Shown here piece by piece: positions 14,501-26,500 of a DNA stretch of 64,000 nucleotides. Positions within the stretch are counted from its first letter, which is position 1, and every line of letters begins with the position of its first letter. The notes under the pieces are model-generated. The model was not told where the DNA came from. It was given only the letters and a program-made list of their open reading frames with translations, and did no database searches. Location of the stretch: contig CP136061.1 in NCBI GenBank assembly GCA_032622095.1, positions 62,997,127 to 63,061,126 on the forward strand, read 5' to 3'. The position numbers and the translations under genes were made by a program. The DNA comes from Siphonodentalium dalli. Lineage: Eukaryota; Mollusca; Scaphopoda; Gadilida; Siphonodentaliidae.

Positions 14501-17500
14501 AGGATTAAGTATTATTGGGGGTGGGGTATATTTTTGTTCTGGGGACCTGTGTTTCATATGGGGGTCACTTCTGACACCATCATTGACCTAATGTGGGTTC
14601 ATCCACCATCACTATTTATCAACGCTGATCAGCTAACGCAAGAGCTAACATAATAAGGATAAATATCATCTATCTTTATCATTATACCAGAATGTCAGGC
14701 AATCATATGGATGATCTATATGACTGTTCAGTCCTTTGATTTGGAGGCGCGCTTGCGCACCATAGCGCACGCGGTATCAAAATAGCCATGCGACGGACAG
14801 ACCGCCTTCACGCTGTAGCATTGTTGTGGTAATGTAAATTGTTCTAATGCCATGTCATGGTTCCCACGCCTCCTTGAATTTCTTTGAACACCCTTGAATA
14901 TGAAAATTCATTTTCAAGGCCTTAAATACCCTTGGATTTCATCTAACTCCTTGAAAACCCTTGAATAATAGCCATGTATAAATCCTTGAAATGTTGGAAA
15001 ACCCTTAGATAGTTAATTAATGAATTGATTCTCAGGCAATTTTTTTTTCAAATGAATGAGGGAGGGTGGTTTTTATTTTTATTTTTTATTTCCAGCGGCC
15101 AGTTCAGACATACATTTGGGATCCCCGAAATCAAGACCAGAAGGCTCAATTAATTGTGGAATCATTATAATTGAAACTGCGAACCAATAAACAAAACAAA
15201 ACAACAGACTAGTAGTGAAATAAAACTGGAAAAGTGTATAAAATAAAATATATGCATTGAAGTATCCTACTTCTAAAATAACATCGAGGTTGTTCCTCTT
15301 AAAGCTAAGCAAATGAAAGGACGGAAAATGGAATGATTATATTAAATATAGTGAGGTATTAAACTGATGTTTGCCATTCACACTGTTTAAATGCGTCTTG
15401 GGGAAATTGCAGACATGCCTTGTTTCGTTTAGCTTTCAACTTCTCCTGTTTCTCACTAGAGAAGTTGCGCTTACAAGATAGCACTGTCTGAAATTTTTCA
15501 AGACGCGTCTTACACTGTGGATGGCAACCATCAACCTTGTCCAAATCTTCCATTCCACCACATTTTATGCAGATGTCTGGGAAGGATTTACAGCTGAAAT
15601 ATGGAATTTCGATTTGGTCAGAGCATTTAAAGTTCTGTCGAACATACACCCTCACAAATCACGGAATTTGCCGGTGAAGAAACGGCACGACTCATTTGTT
15701 TGTGAACTTATAAATAACTGTAAATAATGCAACCTGCTTTAATGAATGACATTAGTTCGCTTTATTTAATCATGTTTTTTGCGTAAATACCGAGGCCTAT
15801 CTCCCCAGCAGCGCACTGCCATAACTCGGCGTAGTTCGTTTCGAAGTGGTATTCCTGTCGTAATTATTACATTACCACGTGCTAAAAGCGTAAACCGGAA
15901 ATAGCGAATTCCGGCACTTCCGCAAACGGAGAACTCGCCACGAACTCGCCACTTGAACGCGAATCGGCTGCGATTTGAATTATTTGATCGTTGGTTGTTT
16001 GGATTTAAAATAAAAAGAGTTAGGCGGCCCCTATTTTATGAGAGCGGCGGTGCCTGAGAATCAATTCATTAATTTTGTTTGGCCTTACGATCACGGGTTT
16101 TGGAATGATTACACGAAGCGATCGGCAAAATAATTATGTGTGATAGAAAATTAGAGTATTTACAGTAATTACTGGAAAAATCCAGTAAACTATTTCTGTC
16201 TTCCTAAATTTAATCTATGGTTTCAGTTTCATTACTGTTTGGGCTCTGTGATTGGATAAACATGTTTGTTTCGATGTATTTAATTGCATACACACTGTAA
16301 CAGAACGAGAGAGAGAAGTGCGGGAGTCGCACCGAAAGTTGGCAGCACCCGAAATCTCAGGCCACCGGTCACCCATCCAGGTAGTAACCGGACTCGATGT
16401 TGTCATCGGCCTTCTATATTTACAACGCGACCGCTACACACACGAAAATTAAATTGATTTAGTTGACCAAGTATTAAAATGAAAGTATGCTGGGTTGAAA
16501 ATGCTGTTTCCAAAATTTGTGGGATCGATATTCGAGTGGGCCGTCGAGTCCATGGAACTTGAGTGTACCAGGCTTGATGTCAACTCGGCATAAAACCATT
16601 AGATGTTGCAAATATTGGGTAATATGCCTTAGTTAATTCTCATTCTAAAAATTATTGTTTTCAATATATTTAGTTACAACACCTTTATCTTACCAAGTAC
16701 TTTGAACTTTATCATGCACTAGCTGTGTGAAGTACTTTATACTCATCAGTCTCATGTTATACTAGTACATAACATGTATGCACTTGCTAATTCATTAGTC
16801 TACTCCTGGAATACCCTTGAAATTGATCACAAAATAGGTGCAGGAACCATGCATGTATATTCACTGCAACAGTGAATTATCGGAACCATTTGTCGGCACC
16901 TTTGTAGTAGGGTCCGGCGAATCGGCGATTTTGTTCGAATCGAATCTCGAATCGAATCAGACACGCGGATTTCACATCGAATCGAATCTCGAATCGAATC
17001 TTACTCCCCGTGGTAAATCGACAAGAACTAGATTTATGTCGGCGATCCCGCTGCAGCGCGAGTGTCTCCCCATACCATCACCTGTGCGTGTTTGGCAGCT
17101 TGCCGTGTGGACCTGCGTCACAATAAAAAATGTTGAGAACGGCACATGAAAATATGACGAGATAAATCGTACTCTGTCGTACTTTTTTTTTCATCAGGGC
17201 CCAATTCTTTCTTCATCGTAAAGGTGGCTAGTGACAACTGTTTCTTTTTAGGGGCTCGCCCGCATCGCAGCTACTACTAGACGTGTTGCCGGTTAATTTT
17301 CGTTTTGAGTCTTTCTTTTCTTTTGCCCTTATGGTGGATTGCAGGATGACTGCGGCTAAGGTGGCCCATAAGTGGGAGGTAGTGCCCGTTTTCTGAACTG
17401 ATAGTACAGTCGTACACGATTTGCACCTGAATTTGTCAACGGTGCATTCAAATTAACTTTTAATTTCCGCCATTATAACTTTGGATAAATAAAAAGTAGG

Positions 17501-20500
17501 GAAGGGCACAAGAGATGGATCGATGATATGGATATTTCGCCGCCACGACGACCCAAGAGCAATAATTTACTGAACGAAACAGGACCGCATCTCGTGCACC
17601 GACGGCGTTCGCAACGACATCTGCGTGCGTTTGTTTTAGAGGTTTTGTAGGACAAGTTCGCACATAATGAGGTTAATATGGTGATTCGAACTACATTCGA
17701 ATCACACGATCAATTTCGAATCGAATCGAATCAGTAAGACGATTTCGAATCGAATCGAATCTCGAAGCTTCACCGGACCCTACTTTGTAGTTACATTGCA
17801 AGCGTGGGCGCCTGCGATCATATGAATGTAATGTTCATGGTGTGTCAAGTGGGACCTTGAATTGTTTTTGTTGGCAACCTTTGATTTGTCGGCAACCTTT
17901 GATCTTCCTCAACAGTTGTACATACCATGTTAAGCTGTCATAATAAGAACATCTGCCAACTGGATGAAGTGCATGCGTTTATAGTTGATTATTCATTATA
18001 TAGTTAGCCATGGCGGATGGATACTGATAATACCTGACACTGACTGTTCCGGTTCCTATTCTGCGGAGGATCCGGAACCTTGACTCGCTTGATTCTGATT
18101 TCTGATTCATAACTTTTCGAAATGTCAGCATGTTTGTACAGTACACGCATTGTGGTGAAGCATTCAAATTCATTTGATTGAGTTATAAATTTAATTTTTG
18201 TGCCAGCAAGTATTAGAGAGGCATGATGCTATAGTTAATTAAACAATGTTTTGTTTCAGATAATATTCTTTCTTGTATCTTACATAACAGATGTTTCTCT
18301 TGGATAATTATTATATAATTCAACATCCAAAACAGCCCTCGCAAACTTCAAATGAGCCGTGCGATCGGCACCGCACCTGCTGTTTTCCACAATCGAAGGA
18401 CTTGCTGTTGGCTTGCTGACAGCGCCTGATGATTGAAGTCGGAAGTTAATGTTGAAACCTCTCTGTTATTGTATTTCAATTTTTTTTCTCTTAAATTTCA
18501 GTTGTACTGAGCTACAGGGTCTCTTAGACAGGGCAGAAGCCACTATTGAAGAACTGAAAAGTGCTAAAGGTCAAGCCATAATTAAATGATAGTTTGTTTC
18601 CCCTCGCCCGACCGCCTCATTTTTTTTTGCTGCCGACTCAAATCATTATATTGGTCTCTTTTTTTCACTATTTTTTATTGGCGTCGAGTGCATCATGATT
18701 GTTTGGTAAAATCATAATTTTCGCACAGGGGTGGAAGTCGAGCACAAAAAAGCCACCTAAATTATAATTAATCGATTCAAACGCCGCAACCAGTGTCACA
18801 ACTTTATGTTGCACAGTAAAAACAATTAATTGACGATGGCGGAATAACAAATATTTTCACAATTAAAATATGCCGGTTATCGGCAGAATTAGAAAAAAGA
18901 ATATATGTTGTCCGTAATCAATACACAAAATATTATTATTCCAATGTGAGAAAACATCAAACTCTAGCTTTAATTAATGTATAATATAAACAATAACAGC
19001 AGGAAATTTCAAAGTAAATTGTATTCCAATTAATACAAAAAGGCACATATTTAATATTAATAAACCCCAATTTGAGTACTAATTCTATATTTATTATGTC
19101 AAGTTCCAAAGGTTAAATGTGACCCATGTACATGTACCATACATGCCTGTATGCGTGAAGAAGCAGGCTCGCTGAGCCACAAATTGTTCACTATCACATT
19201 ATTCCAATTTTCGACAGAATTTAATTATCAACTAAATTGAAATGTAAATTATGTCAAGCTGCGTAACTCAGTGCACATGGTGCCTCAGACGGCACATCAA
19301 AGGCCATGCATATAAACTACACGAGTGCATGTCAAACTTGCTTGCTTTCTGGTACATGCCCAATAATTGAATTTAGTGGAAGTCACAAATGTAGTAAATG
19401 CGTTGGCCTTTCACATACTGTTCATTTAAAAACTTGGATTATTGCTTTGATCTTATAATTAAGAGCCAATACCGAGTACATACCGTTAACGAGGTAAATC
19501 AATTTTTATTTCTTGAAATCGCCAGAAAAATGTTTTTTGAGATTTAAATTTTTCATTTAATTTTTTTTTCAAATGTCCAGACCAGGATATCCAGTCAACG
19601 GTTTCAAACAGGCATATTATGCCACGCCCCGGCGGCGTGCTCCTGTTTTGCTTTATATAGTCATGAAACGGCAAGAAATTAACTTCTTCCATGTAAAAGT
19701 AGTTTAAGTCAGGGTTTGGAGTAGGGGGAGATGTCCAGGCCTGGATATTCCTCCTTCCCCTTCCCCCACCCAGTCGCCCAGCAGCACCTACATGACAAAA
19801 GATCTCTTATGGTTTGTATATTGCTTATTTTGCTTTATATAGTCATGAAACGGTGAGAAATTAACTTCTTACAAGAAAAAGATGTTTGAGTCAGGGTGTG
19901 GGGTGGGGTGGGAGATGTCCAGGCATGTATATCTCCCCACCAACCCAGCACCATATGCCAAAAAAATCCTCTTATGGTTTTATTGCTTATTTTGCTTTAT
20001 ATAGTCATGAAGTGGCAATACAATTTTCTGACCAATTCAGGGTCAAAAGCTATCAAATGAGTGAAATATTTTTTCAGTCATACATTGGGGGTGGGGGATA
20101 TCCAGGGGAAGATATCCTGTTACATTACTGAGATTTCAATACTGCCAAGCTCTATTGCTAGCATCACTAAATTCACCTTCTGGGGAACCTCATTCTACTT
20201 AGGTCTCAACTTCTCTAAGTATCTTTATTATCAAATTATTATTAAGTTTTTTTAGTTGCTTTAGAAAGTTTCTTTTTCTTTTTTAGTAATAGTTTCTCTA
20301 TATTCCCATATTGGCAGACAACACATTGCATAATCAAGGTGCCCAATGTGTGCACTTACATCACAAGCTGGGAACTTGAATCTGAGTCTATAGGTCTCCC
20401 ATATATAGTCAGATGAGGCCATGAGGGTCAAATTCATTCTCTGGGGACCTCATTCTGCAAATGTCCAGCACCATATTTTCAGGCCTGGTCAGCTATCTTT

Positions 20501-23500
20501 TATTTCACATTCAATAATTTTATTGTTTATCACTTAGATATGCTGCTTCTAGAGAAGACATCGGTTGAGTCCCAAGTTGATAGACTGGATGAAGAGAAGG
20601 TATTGGTTTTGAATAGAATTTGTTCCACAATAGTTGTCTGAATGGATTCTTCTGTCCAAGTTAATTGAGTGGATTTCTTCTATTACTATATCCTATTGAA
20701 TTAAAACAGAGGTCAAGTCATCAAAATAGCAGAAGACAGTATATAAGCTTACTGGCATTTAAAGCACCAACGAAATTTCTTCTTTTGCTATATCCTATTG
20801 AATTCAAACAGAGGTCAAGTTATCCAAATATCAGAAGTCAGTATATATTAAGCTTACTGGCAATAAAGCACCAACCAAATAAGCCTTATATTTACAGACC
20901 CTGGTACAATAAACATGATCAAATACTCATTTCTTTCAAAAATACTGTCTAAATATATATAAAAAAAATTGTGGATGGCTGATGACCCACAGGCACGACT
21001 AAATATTGTAAAGCGTTGGATATCTAATCAAATTCAACACATTATTTTGTTATCACCTGATACAAAAACAACATGAATTGAAGGACTGAGATGCTATCTT
21101 CGAGATTCTTGGAACTGCAGACATTTTCATTTGCTGTAAACTTTAATTAGGTTCCATATTTTGCTTTTGTTGTCCTCTTGCCAATATTTGATGTCTTTCA
21201 GCTTTAGACAGTGCATTAAGTATATCGTCATGTTGTTTTATTAAGTGAAATCTGTTTAACTGTAATTAACTTTGATATTCCAGAAAGAACTCATTTTATC
21301 TAGAGAACTCTATATAGCTAGAGAACAAAGCTTGAATGAGAATTTAGCAGGACTTGAAACCAACTTGGATCAAACAATGGCTGTATGTGCAAACCATGAA
21401 GTGAGTTGGATATTGTTCTCATCAGTCATATTTGCTTATCATGCATTACATACGATGCCACATCATTGAATAGTGGGTGACTTCCTAACTCGGTGTCATG
21501 TGCAAATAACATATTAGTAGGCCAAACAATGTTACTGCTTTAATTCTTTGTTTTTATCCTGTGTGGACGGGCAATTTGATAATTTTAGTTATGTACAGTA
21601 CCTCAGCTATGTGTAAATGATAAATCTTTTGGCAGTTTGCAAGGTCAACATATTTCAGTGAAGCTTTTTTGCTGTAATATCTCAATGGAAAATCAGTTGG
21701 TCAGATTTTGTTCTGTAATCATTTCTTCCACATATGATTCATTTCCAAGAGATAACTTTTACAACTTTAGTATCACATTCAGAATCTAGTAGAAATTCCT
21801 CTTGGATAGACTTCACAAAATGAATATAGCGATTCCGTACAGCTTGGGTTCACCCACTGTGTAGGAACTGTTACATTGGAAATCGTTCTATCGCCGGTTG
21901 TGTGATGGTTCTTGCCTGATTTGTGACGGTTCCTGATGATTGAAAATAATCATTTTTGTGACAAAATCACGCGTAATTATAGATATCTTGAATATATTAA
22001 ACTTTCCTGAATGAACAGAGGCTGCAGAAGTGCCGTGTTATCGAAACCTGAACTCTAGACCACAATTAACTCGGTATTAGCGAGTTAACGCGTAAATATC
22101 GAACATGTTACCACTGAAAATCAAGCCACGTGGAAGCAATTTCTTTGTTTTTTAGTACGTACTGGTATACATATATGTCGCAAACAAAAATGAAACGCAT
22201 TCTGAAGACAAACACTGACTATAAAGTGTACCCGTGTTATTCTTTTGTAAAATAGCTGAGAAAGTATCCCGATAGGGGTTGATAATTGGGATCTGTGACC
22301 TCGTAATCAACACGGGTGCGTGTTACGGTTCTATTTCAAACCGATCATGGCTGTGACGGTTCTTTCCATGATATTTATTCGAACGATTTCTGCACTTGGG
22401 TCCGAAAATCGTCTTGTGCATCTGACATTTTAAACCAGATAATGACTGTAGCTTATGTAATTTGCATAATAGAACAGGTATATTAAGAAATAGCACAATA
22501 AATACCTAATACGGGAGATTAAGTGACATTAATAGGTAGAAATAAAATATTGAAAGCCCCGATGAGTATAGTATCACAATCATGCCCGCCTATATAAATG
22601 ACCAATGGTAATATAAATCTACCCTCAGGAGAATATGATATGTTATATTCATTTACTTAATCTGGGCATTATTGAAAGATCCAGGTGTGACAATATTTCA
22701 ATGCCAGCGCCATCATATTTCCTCCTCTGAAGTCCGCATGAGGGACATTTGCACATGTTTGTCGCCCAGACATGAATATGAATATAACTTATGAAATCAC
22801 GTTCAACTGAATCACTGATAGGTTATGACGTGATTGGGGTGGGGGGGGGGGGGGGGGGGCTTGGGGAGGGGGTGCTTAATTGGTGTCTATCTGCAACTTT
22901 GGTCAAAATGATCAACAGTTACAAATTTCTTATCTTACAATTGATTGGTTTGAATTTTAACACCAACAATATGTTGAAATTGTTCTCTTAATTTAATTTG
23001 ACAACAATTTAATAGTGGGGATTTTGTCGTTTTTAGACTAACATCAACCATATTTGACATATACAAATGGACACCTCTTCTTTAGAGTTGATCCAAAACT
23101 CATGATGGGTGGACATGAAGTAGGGAGCAGGTGTGATCCAGTTTTCTATATCACATTTACAACCCCCCCCCCCCCCCCCCCCCCCCCAATTGGCAAGAAA
23201 CTGGTTTAATGGACAAATAATCTAATTCCATTTAATTAGTATGCTTTGTATTAAATAATATATGCTCTTTTGCAAAATAAATCATCTCTCTCTCCATCTG
23301 TTTGGAACATTTCCAATGTTGTGGGGGTGGGGGCGCCAGGTTGGAAACTTCCAACACTTGGGAATCTTGAAGCCAGTCTATATGTTTTTTTGCAATTTTC
23401 AGGTTCAGATATCCACATTTTCTCACTGGGCCCATGTATCCTGAGTTTCTCCCCCGGTTTGCATGGTGGCCAATCAAAGGCTACTGATCAATTCACTTCA

Positions 23501-26500
23501 GAATGGTATACAATCTAGAGCTACAAAGTGTCATGCAGTTGGGGAATACCAAAGCCCAGGCCTTGTGCATGAGGTTGGTCTGTTTCAAGGGGATGGTGCG
23601 GTTGGAAATTTCAAGGTGGACGCCCCAACATTGGATACCCTCCAGCCCACGTCCCTGCTCACTTGACACGTTATCAGCGATGAATAATAATGTGCCTTGT
23701 AATAGTCAGGTTCAGACACCCATAACACTAATTTTTAATGATTCATTTGTATGAATGTTTAGCTAATAATTCAAACAATCTGTTACTGCATGTTGAATTT
23801 AATAGCTGAGCATTCCTACAAATGAATCAATAGGATTCAAGTCGCTGCTCTTTATAGCACATTTAGTCACCAAAGAATTAACATCCATATAATAATATTT
23901 GTAACTGCATGATTATTTTCTCTTTTTTATATGTTACTGCTTGTTGAACTTAATAGCTAAGAATTCCTACAAATTAATCAATAGGATTCAAGTCAATTCT
24001 CATTACAGCGCATTTAGTAACCAAAGGTTTAACATCCATATAATAATATTTGTAACTGTAGGATTCTTTGCTTTTTTATATCTTCTATTAAAAAATCAGA
24101 GATCCCTAGTCAGTCTAAAATATGATTGAATGGAAGATTACCGTGCTTGTATATGCTTTAATAGCTGCATATTCTAGAATTTGTGAATTTTGATAGGCGT
24201 AACACAGCTTAATGGATAAGCATAGAAAGGCAGTGTAATTCGTCGAAATTAATGACAAGTGGTGCAAATTTCAACTTAATGCATAGTTTGTTGTGTTTAT
24301 CTTTGTATACTTTCACAAAATTGGCAGTTTGAACCATGTACCATGGCAAATATTAGCAATAGTTTTACCCGTATAGAACGATTAATGAGGATAGAACCGA
24401 CTCGATCAGGAGAGAACCCAAACAATAATCAAAATTCGCTGTTCTTGTCGTTGTTATGACTCACACAATGAATTTTTCGTTATTAACACGCTCATTGGTG
24501 CCACAGATTGTTATGGGATCGAAAATAACTAATCGAATTATCACCTAGATGCCTCAAAATTGCGTTTTAACTGTCAAAAAGTCGTGAAAATGTATAATTT
24601 CGATCAGCAAGAACCGTCACAAATCAGGCAAGAACCATCACAAACCGGCGATAGAACGATTTCCGATGTAACAGTTCCTACACAGTGGGTTCACCATTAG
24701 AAAAATTAAATAGATTTAGATATATTGCACATTGTATAATATTGTATTTTTAAAATTCAATATATTGATGAATTGTTTATTTCCAGAAAACCATCAACAA
24801 TCTTCAGAATGAAGTAGTGCTTCTGAATAATAACAATCTCACTTTGAGGAAGCAACTTGATGATGAAGTGTCTGTTCACTTTGAAACCAAGGTATATGTT
24901 TGCACGGGTATAAGTAATAAATAGTTTATCCTTGGTTGAAAGGGGAGGCAAGTAACTGCATGGTCACATTTGCACAACTCACTCTGGTACATATATCTAC
25001 CTAATTTCTGGGAAAATTATACCCCAATGAATGAAGTGAATGGTCTGTATACTAGATTGTCCTCCGTTGGTCTGTCTGTCTGTCCATCCATACGAGCCGA
25101 CATCTCAGTCATTGGTTAGGCCTAAACAAAAATATTATTTGTTTCCTATTACGGTGCCAAAAAATTCCAGGTAGGTAGGTAGGGATTTTTTTTTTTTTGG
25201 TAATATTATTTTATTTTTCCCCCGAACAGTTAAGAAGTACCGGTACATTAATGCTTACTCTTTATACTTGTGTTAAGGCTGTCCATGTATATTGCAAGTA
25301 AACAGTTAATGTAGCACAATAATATGATAAGTATTGTCAATGTGAACAAACAAATGCCTCCCAGGCACTCAATTATGCAGCTCTCTTGTAATTATTCTCT
25401 CAGTTTAGATTGTGGTGGCACATCTTCCTCAGAGCACAATATTGATATATCAACAGGCCCAAGACATACACCATAATAGGGCTTTTCTATTACTTTATAA
25501 TAATATAACTTGTATGATATTAATTCAAACCTCACTTAAATATTTGGTCATACACCTCGGGACCTAAGACACATATCTCACATGCGCCTCAGACACATTG
25601 CACAGGGTGTAAATGTTCCTCAACTGCACTGAAATATAAAGTCCCACACCACACTGAAAATGGTACCACAGGCCACACCTTGACTGAGGTACCACACCTC
25701 AGCATTCAAATTGGCCCCCAACTTTGAAGTTCCTTATACACACTGGCATATGCATGCTTGTAAGTTTGATACATCATACACCCAAACAAACCAGTAGATA
25801 ATTTCATGTGCTTTTTTAGTGCCCATCACAGAAGGGTGTTTGATATGGTAGACATGCAGTCATCTTTATACTGTCTGTATACATACTAGTAACTATGCAT
25901 GAACACTATGAATCCTTGATTGACTGGGGAGAGGAACTTTAAATTCTGATATAGAATGTCGTCTATATGAATATTGCTCTCTAACAGATAAGACTTCCCA
26001 CAAGACATGGGAGTTGAACAAACAAGATTACCACAGGCAGGTTTTAAAGACTGCAGATTTATTGGTGAGATTGGGATTCATCTGCAACCACAAATGGACA
26101 TGTATTTTAATAGAAGTAAATTGTTTTTGAAACTTCCATCTAAAATTATTGCTGCTTAATGTAAACATAGTATATATAGTATATATTTAACGATATAGAT
26201 GTGTTTACATGCCAATTACATGCATTAAAAAAAAAAAAAAAAAAAAAAAATTGTTTTTTTTTTTGGGTTGAAATTTAAAAAAAAAAGTTCAGGTCGGCCC
26301 AATTTCGGCAGGTCGGTCGGGTAACCGGAAACACAGATGTTTTTTTTTTTGGCCTTATCGGATCTCAATGAAATTTGGTAAGTATGTTGGCCTTTAGGGG
26401 GGCTTTCAGAGAAGTATCCAATAATGTTGCATTTTCCGTTCTAGAGTTTGTTCATCTGGAAATGTTGATTTTTCTTCCGTCCAAGCTGATATTTTAGTCA

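Larger units (their letters stand above)
14856..16851. mobile_element. Probable hAT-type element with ggttcccacg / ccttgaa ends
   Basis: The left end catggttcccacgcctcctt, followed by several ccttgaa words, resembles the start of the hAT fragment at 28536. The right end is inverted (ggaaccatg at 16843-16851 preceded by cccttgaaat). No clean 8-bp duplication is visible; only catgt matches on both sides. A 22-bp inverted pair (attaatgaattgattctcag near 15015 and its inverse near 16053) lies inside, either subterminal repeats or a nested element. Confidence 0.5.
21855..24687. mobile_element. hAT-type element, 2833 bp, 8-bp target duplication, no transposase seen
   Basis: The duplication ggttcacc occurs at 21847-21854 and 24688-24695. 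The ends are cactgtgtaggaactgttac and its inverse, and about 75 bp of each end match inverted (cgttctatcgccggtt, gttcttgcctgatttgtgac). The word gacggttct/agaaccgtc recurs further in. The interior holds a G-tract (22841-22859), a C-tract (23163-23187) and a 151-bp tandem duplication, all apparently acquired. I see no transposase domain. Confidence 0.88.
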
